A stretch of 64,000 nt of DNA from Xiamenia xianingshaonis (GTDB lineage Bacteria > Actinomycetota > Coriobacteriia > Coriobacteriales > Eggerthellaceae): NCBI RefSeq assembly GCF_017945865.1, contig NZ_CP072829.1, positions 1,550,001 through 1,614,000 on the forward strand, in the 5' to 3' direction. The notes under the pieces are model-generated. The model was not told the DNA's origin, ran no database searches, and saw only the letters and a program-made list of their open reading frames with translations. Shown here in pieces: positions 9,537 to 17,894 of this stretch (position 1 is the first letter of the stretch; each line of letters begins with the position of its first letter). Position numbers and translations under genes: made by a program.

Positions 9537-9565
9537 ATCATAGCGCGGAGACCTTGCACGCCTTT
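9537..9565 (-). promoter_or_regulatory. activator-type promoter of the nuclease gene
   Basis: Minus-strand -10 TATGAT (9537-9542) with a 17-base spacer to AAAGGC (9560-9565) in the -35 position, so the -35 is far from consensus. From AAAGGC to the -10 the sequence almost repeats the promoter of cpaB at 34915-34943, including AAAGGCGTG and AAGGTCTC at identical spacing. The leader would be about 135 bases. Confidence 0.6.
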
Positions 9566-9695
9566 GACCCAGACCTTGCAGAAACCTCATCGAAAACGAC
9601 GCTGTTTCTTGCCCGGTTCTTGCCGAAATCTCACGCGGATCTTGCGCGGATTCGATCGGACGCGCCCCCTTTTCTCGCTCAAACCTTGCCGGATG
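9553..9695 (-). repeat. 11-bp phased direct-repeat array, copy 1
   Basis: Thirteen consecutive 11-base units with no spacing error. On the plus strand they include CTTGCACGCCT, CTTGCAGAAAC, CTTGCCCGGTT, CTTGCCGAAAT, CTCACGCGGAT and CTTGCGCGGAT; some intervening units are degenerate. The array ends in the -35 region of the nuclease promoter. The one-helical-turn period fits a protein that polymerises on one DNA face. Not coding, not CRISPR. Confidence 0.78.
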
Positions 9696-9738
9696 CCGAC
9701 GCCGACGCACGCCCGCCCCGAACGCTTGACGTGCGCGC

Positions 9739-9767
9739 AAAAAAGGGGCCGGGAACAACCCGACCCC
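9739..9767 (-). terminator. rho-independent terminator of the trigger factor gene
   Basis: A 9-bp stem (GGGGTCGGG / CCCGGCCCC, one G-U pair) with a 5-base loop, then TTTTTT on the minus strand, 38 bases past the stop at 9805. Confidence 0.88.
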
Positions 9768-9804
9768 ATACGCGCTCTATCTGGGAAAACAGCCCGTCTT
9801 GACG

Positions 9805-11109
9805 CTAAGCCGTCGGCTCGTCGCCCTGGCTTTCCGGGTCGAACTCCGAGACGATGGCGTTTTCCACCAGCCACTTGTTGGCCTTGGTGCGCGCGGCCAT
9901 CTCGCGCAGCGCGAACCCGCGCCCCATCTCTTCCATCGACCGCTTGCCGGCGGCAGGGTTTTGCGGGTTGATGGACGCGGCGGCGGCCAACACGTCCTCG
10001 TCGGTCAGCTCCATCTTCTCGTGGCGGAACACCGCGTCGAGGGCATAGCCCTGCACGAGCATCTGACGCGTCTGCAGCATGAGCATCATGCCGAACTGCT
10101 GCTCGCCGCCCTGGCTCTGGATGAAGTCGTTCATCGAAACGCCTTGCGCCGTCACATTGAGCTGCATGTTCTCAAGCAGCGTCTTGCGCATAGCTTCATA
10201 TACCGCGTCGTCGATCTTGCCGTGGAAGCGCTTGGCGATCTCGGCGGCGGCCATCGTCGTCATCAGCTCGTCGCGCTGGCGGCGAAGCTCGTCGGTCATG
10301 CTTGCCTCGACGAACTGGCGCATGGCCTCGGCGTTCGGGTACATGGGAAAATGCGAGGCCACCCATTCGTCGGTCAGCTCGGGCACCTTCTTGCGCTTCA
10401 GCTCGTTGATGGTGACGGTGCATTCGAACTCGCCTTCGCTTTCCGCACCGGGAAGCGCGAAGGAAAACGTCTTCGTCTCGCCCACGTTCATGCCGACCAC
10501 GTTCTCGTCGAAGCTCGGCGGCATGAAGCCCATGCCCATGATGTAGAGGCGGTTGTCGGTGTTCAGAGCGTCGAGCGGCTTGCCTTCCTGGGAAACCGAA
10601 AGCGCCACGTCCATCGCGTCGCCCGGCTGGATCGGGCGCGGATCTGCCGGCTCGTAGTCGGCGTAGTTGTCGAGGATCTGGGCGATCTGGGCCTCGACCT
10701 CGGACGGATCGATGTGAAGCGGCGGCACGACAAGGGAAACGGGATCGTACGAATCAAGCTCGTAGTCGGGCTTCAACGTAACCACCTGGGAAAACTCGAA
10801 CGGCTTGTTGCGCTGCAGCACCTCGGTTGAGCTGGGAGAGGACGGATAGGCCGGCACGAGGTTGCGCTTGTCGATGGCGAACGGCGCCAAAAACTCGAGC
10901 GCGTCTTTGCGGATGATGGAATCGAGGTCCTTGATGCCCAGCTGCTCTTCGGCGGCCTGGGCGACGGTCTTGCCGGACACAGGACGCAGCCCCGCTTGTT
11001 GCGCAAACGACTGTTCGGCAACTTTGAACGCATGGTTGACTTCGGCAGGAGACGCCACGGCGTCCAGCCTGACGCGGCCGTCACCGGCCTTCTTTTCGGT
11101 TACCTTCAT
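9805..11109 (-). CDS. tig: divergent trigger factor (ribosome-associated chaperone/PPIase)
   Basis: A 434-residue protein with trigger factor architecture: an N-terminal domain, an FKBP-type insert (RPIQPGDAMDVALSVSQEGK through FMPPSFDENVVGMNVGETKT, residues about 155-225), and a long helical C-terminal domain. The ribosome-docking loop, normally GFRxGxxP, reads AGLRPVSGKT here, so docking on L23/L29 may be altered. It is monocistronic with a strong terminator. No clpP/clpX neighbour is present, although tig-clpP-clpX is common elsewhere. The family call is firm from the layout; the exact ribosome role is less sure. Confidence 0.82.
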   Translation of the reverse strand: MKVTEKKAGDGRVRLDAVASPAEVNHAFKVAEQSFAQQAGLRPVSGKTVAQAAEEQLGIKDLDSIIRKDALEFLAPFAIDKRNLVPAYPSSPSSTEVLQRNKPFEFSQVVTLKPDYELDSYDPVSLVVPPLHIDPSEVEAQIAQILDNYADYEPADPRPIQPGDAMDVALSVSQEGKPLDALNTDNRLYIMGMGFMPPSFDENVVGMNVGETKTFSFALPGAESEGEFECTVTINELKRKKVPELTDEWVASHFPMYPNAEAMRQFVEASMTDELRRQRDELMTTMAAAEIAKRFHGKIDDAVYEAMRKTLLENMQLNVTAQGVSMNDFIQSQGGEQQFGMMLMLQTRQMLVQGYALDAVFRHEKMELTDEDVLAAAASINPQNPAAGKRSMEEMGRGFALREMAARTKANKWLVENAIVSEFDPESQGDEPTA

Positions 11110-11156
11110 GGAGTCGGTCCCTCGTTTCGTATACGGATAAATGTTCGAATCGCTGC

Positions 11157-11162
11157 ATTGTA
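11157..11162 (-). promoter_or_regulatory. -10 element for tig
   Basis: TACAAT on the minus strand about 48 bases upstream of the tig start, in the short gap after the permease gene. The -35 position has no recognisable match. Confidence 0.3.
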
Positions 11163-11178
11163 GCGTACGGCCCGTCGC

Positions 11179-14100
11179 TTACTCGTTGCTTTTCAGGCTT
11201 TCCACCATGTCGACACGTGAAATCTTGCGGCGCATGGCCAAAAGCACGATGCCGGTGAACACGAGCGTGAGCAGGAACGAGGCAACGAAGCTCAGCAGGT
11301 GGATCTCGCGGCCGAACATGGTCTGGTCCACCTCGGCCGTCACGACCACGAAGCTTTCCATGCCGACGCCGAGCAGAAGGCCGAACAACGCCCCTATGAT
11401 GGCGAGCAGCACGATCTCGCGGTAGATGTAGCCGCACGTTTCTCCAGGCGTGAAGCCAAGCACTTTGAGCGTGGCCACTTCGCGGATGCGCTCGGTGATG
11501 TTGATGTTGCTCAAGTTGTACAGCACGACGAACGCGAGCAGCGCCGCGGCCAACACCAGCACGATCACGACCTTGTTCACCGTTTGCAGCATGGTGCGGT
11601 ACGTGTCGATGGTCTCGTCGTTGTAGAGCACCGTCTTCACGCCGGGGATGTCGCGCAGCCGCTCGGTCAGCAGGTTGCGGTTGTCGTAGTTGTCCGTGGC
11701 CTTCGCGAAGATGGCGTCGAACTGAGGCGCCTCGCCGACGGTGCTCTTGTACAGGTTGGGCCCCATGAACCCATAGTTGTACAGATAGTTCTCAACCACG
11801 CCGGTGACCTGCACCGAATAGCTCGTGGTGGTCGCGTTGCCCACGTCGTCCTGCTCGATGAGCGTGACGAAGTCGCCCACGCCCACGCCCAAGACCTTGG
11901 CGATCTTCTCCGTGAGGACGAACCCGTTCTCCGGCAGCTCGACTTCCTGATGCCCGATGCGCGTCCGCATCGTGAAGAAGTCGCCGAACGTCGTCGGATC
12001 GCTCGGCACGACGAGCTCAAACGACTTCTCGGAAGCCTGCGGGCCGCTCGCGAGCATGTGGTCGATCAGCACGTCGGTGGCGGCGGTGGCCATTTCGCTG
12101 TCGTGCAGCACCGTGTCCACCGATTTGCGGTCGGTGTCGATAATGTCCTCGTCAAGCGTGATGGTGGCGTTGTACTTCGTGATCTCGCCGTACTGCTTGT
12201 CCAAAATGTCGCCGATGGAATCGGACAGCCCCAGCCCCGTGAGCAGCAGCGCCGTGCAGCCGGCAATGCCGACGACGGTCATGACGAAGCGGCGCTTGTA
12301 GCGGAAGAGGTTGCGCAGCGTGACCTTCCACGTGAACGAAAGGTGCTTCCACAGCGGCGTGCGCTCAAGCAGGATGCGCTTGCCGGCCTTCGGCGCCGGA
12401 GGCAGCATGAGCAGGGCGGGACGCTCGCGCAGCACCTTCCAAGCCGCAGCCGCCGTGGCGGCGAGCGTGATGCCGACGCCCAAGCCGGCCGCCAGAAGCG
12501 CGACAGGCACGTCCAAAGGCATCGGGAACGTCACCGGGATGAAGTACATGACAGCGTAGGAGTTCATGATGATGAGGGGCAGCACTTCGGAGAGCAGCAG
12601 GATGCCCACGACGGCGCCCAAGCCCGACGCAAGCGCGGCGTAGATGAGGTACTTCGTCGCGATCTTGCGGCGGTCGTAGCCGATGGCCTTGAGCGTGCCG
12701 ATGAACTGCCGCTCCTCGTCGACCATGCGCGTCATGGTCGTAAGCGCCACAAGCGCGGCCACCAGGAAGAAGATGAGCGGGAACACCGCTGCGATGGACG
12801 CGATGCGGTCGGCGTCGGCCTGGTAGGAGGCCGATCCGTAGTTCTCGTCACGGTCGAGCACGTACCAGTCCGATTCCTCCAGCTCGTCGATGCGCTTCTG
12901 GGCGCTTGCCAATTCGCGCTCGGCGTCGACAAGCTGCTTGTTCACGCTGACCTTGGACTCTTCGAAGTCGGTCTTGCCGGTGCGCACTTCGTCCTTGGCT
13001 TCCTCCAGCTCCTTCTTGCCGTCTTCGATCTGCTTTTTCGCGTCGTCAAGCGCTTTTTGGGCCTCTTCCAGCTCCGTTTCGGCCTTGACCTTCTGGGAGG
13101 CCAGGTCGCGCTTGCCCACGGCCAGCTGCTCGACGTTGGCGTTGTACTCCGCGTTGGCCTTCTCGAACTTCTTCTGTTCTTCGTCCATCTTGGCCTTCGC
13201 GGCCTCCATGTCGGACTGCTGCTTGTCCAGGTCGGCTTTTGCCGAATCGATGGAGCCCTGCTGGGCCTGCAGGTCAGAAAGCGTCTTTCTGGCGGCGGGA
13301 AGCGCCGCTTCGCAGTCGTCCCTCACCTTGACGTATTGCGCGCGCTCGGCCTCAAGCTCGGCCGCGTTGCTGGGGTTTTGCGCGAGCGCGTCGTCGTAGA
13401 GCTGGATGTTCTTCTCGGCGGTTTCCAGCTGTGTTTCCAGCTCGCCCACGGCGTCTTGGGCGCTCTTCAGGTTTTCGTAGAAGGGGTCGGCCTGGCTCTT
13501 CCACTCCTGCCACGCGTCGTTCAAGGCGGCGGCTCCGTCGTTGTAGACCTTCCAGCCCTCGTCAAGTTGAGCGCTTGCATCATCAATCTGCTTTTTGGCA
13601 GCCTCGAGTTCTTTCTCGTTCTTCTCAAGGGCCTCTTCGGCTTCCTTCAGGCGCTCTTCGGACTCCTTTTTCTTCTTTTCAAGCTCTTTGGTGCCCGTGT
13701 CGTATTTCTCCTGGGCGTCTTTGAGGCTTTGCTCGTTTTCGGCGATCTGGGTGTCGGCGTCTTCAAGCTCGGTGGCGACTTCTTGCATCTTGGAATCGGC
13801 AAGGGCCTTCTGGCGGTCGTACTCGGCACGGGCGTCGTCAAGCTCGGCCTGCGCCTCGCCGCGCAGCGACTCGACCCGCGCATGGGCCAGCTCCGGCGCG
13901 ATGGCCTCGATGCCTTGGACCACCTCGCCGACGCGGCGCTCGTAGGCCCCCGACGACGCGTCGAGCTCGCGAGCGCCCGACACGGTCACGAACACCTCGG
14001 AATACGGCAGGTCGTCGCCGGTGAAGTCGGTTTCGGGCACATACATGAACTGCTGGATGCTGCCCGAGCCCAGCGCCGTGGTGCCCATGGGCGACGACAC

Positions 14101-14976
14101 GGAATAATACGGAGCGCGGACAAAGCCCACCACCGTGTAGGTGTCGGAGGCCAGCATGTCGTCGGCCTCGTCGTCGTAGGAAAACGTCGGAGTGGTCACC
14201 TCGGCGTCGAGCAGGCCCATGCTGCTGTCGGCCTCGGCGGCGGCCTCTTCGGCGTCCGCCTCGGCGGCCTCGGCGGCTTCGACGTCCGCGGCTGCCGCGT
14301 CGTTGGCGGCGGCTTCGGCGCCAGTGCCTGCCGCGTCGTCGGCAAGCGGCTCTTCGAGCGCGCCTGGCTCAACGTCGGCGGCCGCTTCGGCCTGCTGCAG
14401 GTCCTCGCCGCCCGCCTGCTCGGCGGCGTCCCCTTCCGACTCCGTCGCTTCTTCGGCGGAGTCCTTCTCGATCTTCACGACGTCGCCGATCGACACGTTC
14501 TGGGCTATGACCAGGTCGGCAGACAGCACGCATTCGCCCGTGCCCGTGGGCCACTCCCCTTCCACGAGAATGGGCCGGTTGAGATACGCCGGATGGCTCG
14601 TCTTGGAGCTGACGCCGTCGGAAGTGTCCGACGAGGCGGCGGCCGGCGGCAGCGAATGGACGCGGGTGGCGTATTCCTCGCCCGCCATGTAGACCATCGC
14701 GTCGGTCTGATAGGCCGGCATGACTGACTCGACGCCGTCGACCCCGGCGATCGCCGTCACGTCTTCGGACGTGAGGCCCAAAGGCGACACGACGCGGATG
14801 TCCATAAGCCCGGTGTTGTCGAAGTAGGTGTCGGCGGCGCGATTCATGTCGGTCGGCGTTGTCAGAAGGCCGGCATAAAAGCCGCTGCCGAGCGCCACGA
14901 TGGCCGCAATGGCCACAAAGCGCCCGATAGACCCCTTGATGGAGCGTCGGATTTCGGTTGCGAATGCGTTTTTCAC
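11179..14976 (-). CDS. FtsX/MacB-type ABC exporter permease with large coiled-coil and acidic insertion
   Basis: A 1265-residue permease. A first membrane helix (residues 18-38) is followed by a large external region, three central helices (PLIFFLVAALVALTTM onward), a second external domain, and three C-terminal helices ending MVESLKSNE. Residues about 172-258 are an extreme Ala/Glu/Asp insert, and residues about 350-740 form a long heptad-rich coiled coil with KKQI/EEAQKAL-type repeats. This matches the FtsX-like lipoprotein/peptide exporter family common in Coriobacteria and Firmicutes. The ATPase gene ends four bases upstream, so the two form one transporter. Substrate unknown. Confidence 0.82.
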   Translation of the reverse strand: MKNAFATEIRRSIKGSIGRFVAIAAIVALGSGFYAGLLTTPTDMNRAADTYFDNTGLMDIRVVSPLGLTSEDVTAIAGVDGVESVMPAYQTDAMVYMAGEEYATRVHSLPPAAASSDTSDGVSSKTSHPAYLNRPILVEGEWPTGTGECVLSADLVIAQNVSIGDVVKIEKDSAEEATESEGDAAEQAGGEDLQQAEAAADVEPGALEEPLADDAAGTGAEAAANDAAAADVEAAEAAEADAEEAAAEADSSMGLLDAEVTTPTFSYDDEADDMLASDTYTVVGFVRAPYYSVSSPMGTTALGSGSIQQFMYVPETDFTGDDLPYSEVFVTVSGARELDASSGAYERRVGEVVQGIEAIAPELAHARVESLRGEAQAELDDARAEYDRQKALADSKMQEVATELEDADTQIAENEQSLKDAQEKYDTGTKELEKKKKESEERLKEAEEALEKNEKELEAAKKQIDDASAQLDEGWKVYNDGAAALNDAWQEWKSQADPFYENLKSAQDAVGELETQLETAEKNIQLYDDALAQNPSNAAELEAERAQYVKVRDDCEAALPAARKTLSDLQAQQGSIDSAKADLDKQQSDMEAAKAKMDEEQKKFEKANAEYNANVEQLAVGKRDLASQKVKAETELEEAQKALDDAKKQIEDGKKELEEAKDEVRTGKTDFEESKVSVNKQLVDAERELASAQKRIDELEESDWYVLDRDENYGSASYQADADRIASIAAVFPLIFFLVAALVALTTMTRMVDEERQFIGTLKAIGYDRRKIATKYLIYAALASGLGAVVGILLLSEVLPLIIMNSYAVMYFIPVTFPMPLDVPVALLAAGLGVGITLAATAAAAWKVLRERPALLMLPPAPKAGKRILLERTPLWKHLSFTWKVTLRNLFRYKRRFVMTVVGIAGCTALLLTGLGLSDSIGDILDKQYGEITKYNATITLDEDIIDTDRKSVDTVLHDSEMATAATDVLIDHMLASGPQASEKSFELVVPSDPTTFGDFFTMRTRIGHQEVELPENGFVLTEKIAKVLGVGVGDFVTLIEQDDVGNATTTSYSVQVTGVVENYLYNYGFMGPNLYKSTVGEAPQFDAIFAKATDNYDNRNLLTERLRDIPGVKTVLYNDETIDTYRTMLQTVNKVVIVLVLAAALLAFVVLYNLSNINITERIREVATLKVLGFTPGETCGYIYREIVLLAIIGALFGLLLGVGMESFVVVTAEVDQTMFGREIHLLSFVASFLLTLVFTGIVLLAMRRKISRVDMVESLKSNE

Positions 14977-14980
14977 GGGT

Positions 14981-15682
14981 CTACCAATCGATCGTGTCGG
15001 CAGAAACGGGCCGGCGGTTGATGGTCACCTTGTCGGCACGGCCCTCACGCACGTGGATGACGCGGTTCGCAATGGCCTCGAACGCGGTGTTGTGGGTCAC
15101 GATGACCACGGTCCTGCCAGTGTTGTGGCACGTGTCCTGCAGCAGCTTCAACACCGCCTTGCCCGTCTGGTAGTCGAGCGCGCCCGTCGGCTCGTCGCAC
15201 AGCAAAAGCTTCGGGTTCTTCGCAAGCGCACGGGCAATGGCGACGCGCTGCTGCTCGCCGCCCGACAGCTGGCCGGGAAAGTTGTCCAAGCGGTTGCCCA
15301 AGCCCACCAGCTCGAGCATCTTCACCGGATCGAGCGGGTTTTCGCAGATCTGCACGGCCAGCTCGACGTTTTCCTTCGCCGTCAAGTTGGCCACCAGGTT
15401 GTAGAACTGGAAGACGAACCCGATGTCGTAGCGCCGGTAATAGGTAAGCTCCACCTCGGAAAAGTCGCTCACCGGCCGGTTGTCGAGCGTGACCACGCCC
15501 GACGTGACGCTGTCCATGCCGCCGAGCAGGTTGAGCAGCGTGGTTTTGCCAGCGCCCGACGGGCCTACGATGACCACAAGCTCGCCAGCTTCGATGTCAA
15601 AGCTCATGCCGTCGACGGCAGCGACTTCGACCTCGCCCATCGTGTAGATCTTGCTGACGTTGCGGAATTCGACAAAGGCCAT
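14981..15682 (-). CDS. ABC exporter ATP-binding protein (MacB/LolD type)
   Basis: A 233-residue ATPase with Walker [10 protein letters not shown] (residues 41-49), Q-loop in FVFQFYNLV, signature LSGGEQQR, Walker B LLLCDEP and H-loop VTHN. MacB-type sequence throughout. The ATG at 15682 follows AAGGGAGGGCACA. It is first in a two-gene unit with the 1265-residue permease. Confidence 0.92.
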   Translation of the reverse strand: MAFVEFRNVSKIYTMGEVEVAAVDGMSFDIEAGELVVIVGPSGAGKTTLLNLLGGMDSVTSGVVTLDNRPVSDFSEVELTYYRRYDIGFVFQFYNLVANLTAKENVELAVQICENPLDPVKMLELVGLGNRLDNFPGQLSGGEQQRVAIARALAKNPKLLLCDEPTGALDYQTGKAVLKLLQDTCHNTGRTVVIVTHNTAFEAIANRVIHVREGRADKVTINRRPVSADTIDW

Positions 15683-15926
15683 TGTGCCCTCCCTTGTTTC
15701 GATTTGGTCTCTATGATACCGAAACGCGTATCGATATGTGCGGCAAATTGGAAAGAACTCGCCCGAGGAGCAAGAGAATTCATGGCGGAGTAGCTATTAT
15801 CCAACAGGTCAAGGTATTGCAGAGGCCGAACGCGCGACGTGCGCCGATGCCGAAAAACGCACGCTGCGTGACGCGTGCCTCCAGGGTGCCGCTTCGTTTC
15901 GCGCACGCGCCCGCCGAAGCCTGTGC
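15683..15926 (-). promoter_or_regulatory. upstream region of the ABC transporter
   Basis: About 245 bases without a gene. A minus-strand TATCAT (15713-15718) is the best -10 for the transporter and would give a 24-base leader. The -35 region is poor. A TTGACC (15805-15815 area) is too far away to pair with it. Confidence 0.3.
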
Positions 15927-15957
15927 GCAAAAAAGGGCGCCCCGAATGCGGGACGCC
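15927..15957 (-). terminator. terminator of the rpsL-rplW operon
   Basis: A 10-bp stem (GGGCGTCCCG / CGGGGCGCCC) with loop CATT and a TTTTTT run on the minus strand, 27 bases past the rplW stop. It shows that the first half of the S10 cluster ends here as a transcription unit. Confidence 0.9.
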
Positions 15958-15983
15958 CTGCGATCGACGGATGTCGGTGCGGC

Positions 15984-16268
15984 TTAGCCGAAGATCTCGA
16001 TGGTTTCGCCCTCGGCGAGGGTGACCATGGCCTTTTTCCACGTGCGGGTGTAACCCTTGCGGTAGCGCACGCGCTTGGGCTTCGGCTTCACGTTCAGCGT
16101 GTTCACCTTGGTGACCTTCACGCCGAAGATGGCTTCGATGGCCTGGCGGATCTCCACCTTGTTCGCGGTCTTGGCCACTTCAAAGGTGTACTTGTTCTGC
16201 TCCATCATGTCGTAGCTGTGCTCCGTGATGATGGGGCGGATGATGACTTCGCGGGGATCCTTCTGCAT
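15984..16268 (-). CDS. rplW: 50S ribosomal protein L23
   Basis: A 94-residue protein beginning MQKDPREVIIRPIITEHSYD, with FEVAKTANKVEIRQAIEAIF typical of L23. It is the main docking site for trigger factor and SRP at the tunnel exit. Its start overlaps the rplD stop by one base. It is the last gene of its operon, while rplB, normally next, lies 10 kb further on. Confidence 0.96.
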   Translation of the reverse strand: MQKDPREVIIRPIITEHSYDMMEQNKYTFEVAKTANKVEIRQAIEAIFGVKVTKVNTLNVKPKPKRVRYRKGYTRTWKKAMVTLAEGETIEIFG

Positions 16269-16891
16269 TATGCAAGCACCTCCTCGATGTACTTGAGAGC
16301 GGTCTCGGTCAGAACGAGGTTCTTGTTGTCAAGCAGGTCGTAGGTGTTCATGGCCGTGCAGGGCATGACTGTGACCTTCGGCAGGTTGCGGAAGGAAAGG
16401 AACGCCTCGACCGCGTCGTCGCCGATGAGCACCGTGGTGCGGCCTTCCAGCTTCAACGCGTTCATGACAGCCACGGCGTCTTTGGTGCGGGGCTTCTCGA
16501 ACTTGAAGTCCTCCACCACGGTCAGCTGGCCGTCGGCAAGCTTGGCGGCAAGCGCGCTGCGCATGGCCAGCTTGATTTCCTTCTTGTTCACCGGGAAGGC
16601 GTAGGAGCGGGGATGCGGGCCGAAGACCACGCCGCCGCCGCGCCACTGGGGCGCACGGATGGTGCCTTGGCGGGCGCGGCCGGTGCCCTTCTGGCGCCAC
16701 GGCTTCCTGCCGCCGCCGCGCACCTTGCCGCGGGTGAGCGTGTTGGACGTGCCGGAACGCCAGGATGCACGCTGGGCGCGCACGACCTGGTGCATGACCG
16801 GCACGTTCGGCTCGATGTCGAACACGGTGGCGGCGAGCTCGGCAGTGCCGGCCTTTTCGCCACTCGCGTTGAGAATGTCGATAGTCGTCAT
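16268..16891 (-). CDS. rplD: 50S ribosomal protein L4
   Basis: A 207-residue protein beginning MTTIDILNASGEKAGTAEL. The tunnel loop KVRGGGRKPWRQKGTGRAR is intact. In Gammaproteobacteria L4 also represses its operon; nothing here shows whether that holds. Confidence 0.96.
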   Translation of the reverse strand: MTTIDILNASGEKAGTAELAATVFDIEPNVPVMHQVVRAQRASWRSGTSNTLTRGKVRGGGRKPWRQKGTGRARQGTIRAPQWRGGGVVFGPHPRSYAFPVNKKEIKLAMRSALAAKLADGQLTVVEDFKFEKPRTKDAVAVMNALKLEGRTTVLIGDDAVEAFLSFRNLPKVTVMPCTAMNTYDLLDNKNLVLTETALKYIEEVLA

Positions 16892-16920
16892 GGTTGAAAA
16901 CTCCTTAGAGACGCGCAGCC

Positions 16921-17541
16921 TTAGGCCATGCGCACGCGAACGATGCCATTCTTGCTGCCGGGGACCGCGCCCTTCACGAGGATGAGGTTCATGTCCTCGT
17001 CAACGCGCACGACTTCCAGGTTGCGCACCGTCACCGTGTCGCAGCCCATGTGGCCCGGCAGGCGCAGGCCCTTGAACACGCGAGACGGCGTGGCGCACTG
17101 GCCGACCGAACCGGGGGCGCGATGGAAGTGCGCGCCGTGGCCGCCCGGGCCGCCGCGGAAGCCGTAGCGCTTCATGACGCCGGCGAAGCCTTTGCCCTTC
17201 GACGTGCCGGTGACGTCGACCTTCTTCGTTTCGGCGAAAGCGGCGACCGTCTGGGTGTCGCCCACTTTGTACTCGCCGGCGTTTTCCACGCGCACCTCGC
17301 GCAGATAGCGCTTCGGCTCGACGCCCTGCTTGGCGAAGTGGCCGGCCATGGGCTGGTTCACCTTGCGCGGCTTGATGTAGCCAAAGCCCAGCTGCACGGC
17401 CTCGTAGCCGTCGGTGGCCTCGGTCTTCACCTGGCACACGGTGTTGGGCTCGGCCTGGATGACCGTCACGGGAACGACGGTGTCGTCTTCGGCGAAGATC
17501 TGCGTCATGCCGATCTTCTTGCCATAGATGGCGTTAATCAT
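16921..17541 (-). CDS. rplC: 50S ribosomal protein L3
   Basis: A 206-residue protein beginning MINAIYGKKIGMTQIFAEDD. It contains the FRGGPGGHGAHFHRAPGSVG block close to the peptidyl-transferase centre. Thirteen bases separate it from rpsJ. Confidence 0.96.
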   Translation of the reverse strand: MINAIYGKKIGMTQIFAEDDTVVPVTVIQAEPNTVCQVKTEATDGYEAVQLGFGYIKPRKVNQPMAGHFAKQGVEPKRYLREVRVENAGEYKVGDTQTVAAFAETKKVDVTGTSKGKGFAGVMKRYGFRGGPGGHGAHFHRAPGSVGQCATPSRVFKGLRLPGHMGCDTVTVRNLEVVRVDEDMNLILVKGAVPGSKNGIVRVRMA

Positions 17542-17554
17542 GTCTCATTCCCCC

Positions 17555-17863
17555 TTAGAGCTTGATCTCGATGTCGACGCCGGCAGGGAGGTCGAGGCGC
17601 ATGAGCGAGTCCACCGTGTTGGGCGTGGGCTCGAGAATGTCGATGAGACGCTTGTGCGTGCGCATCTCGAACTGCTCGCGAGAGTCTTTGTTCACATGGG
17701 GCCCTTTGATGACGCAATACAGGTTGCGCTCCGTCGGCAGCGGAATGGGGCCGGACACCTTGGCACCCGTCTTGAGGGCGGTGTCGACGATGAGCTTCGT
17801 GGACTGGTCCACAATCTCATGGTCGTAGCCCTTGAGGCGAATGCGAATCTTTTGATTAGCCAC
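17555..17863 (-). CDS. rpsJ: 30S ribosomal protein S10
   Basis: A 102-residue protein beginning [20 protein letters not shown], with [21 protein letters not shown]10 works in the 30S head and, as NusE, in antitermination. It directly follows fusA; tuf, usual at this point in many bacteria, is absent. Confidence 0.96.
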   Translation of the reverse strand: MANQKIRIRLKGYDHEIVDQSTKLIVDTALKTGAKVSGPIPLPTERNLYCVIKGPHVNKDSREQFEMRTHKRLIDILEPTPNTVDSLMRLDLPAGVDIEIKL

Positions 17864-17894
17864 TTTTCTATACCTCCAACTTCACAGCGGGCGC

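Noticed and set aside
11299-14727. Long plus-strand open frame of 1142 codons
   Set aside because: It mirrors the FtsX-type permease, with no family motif or ribosome site of its own.
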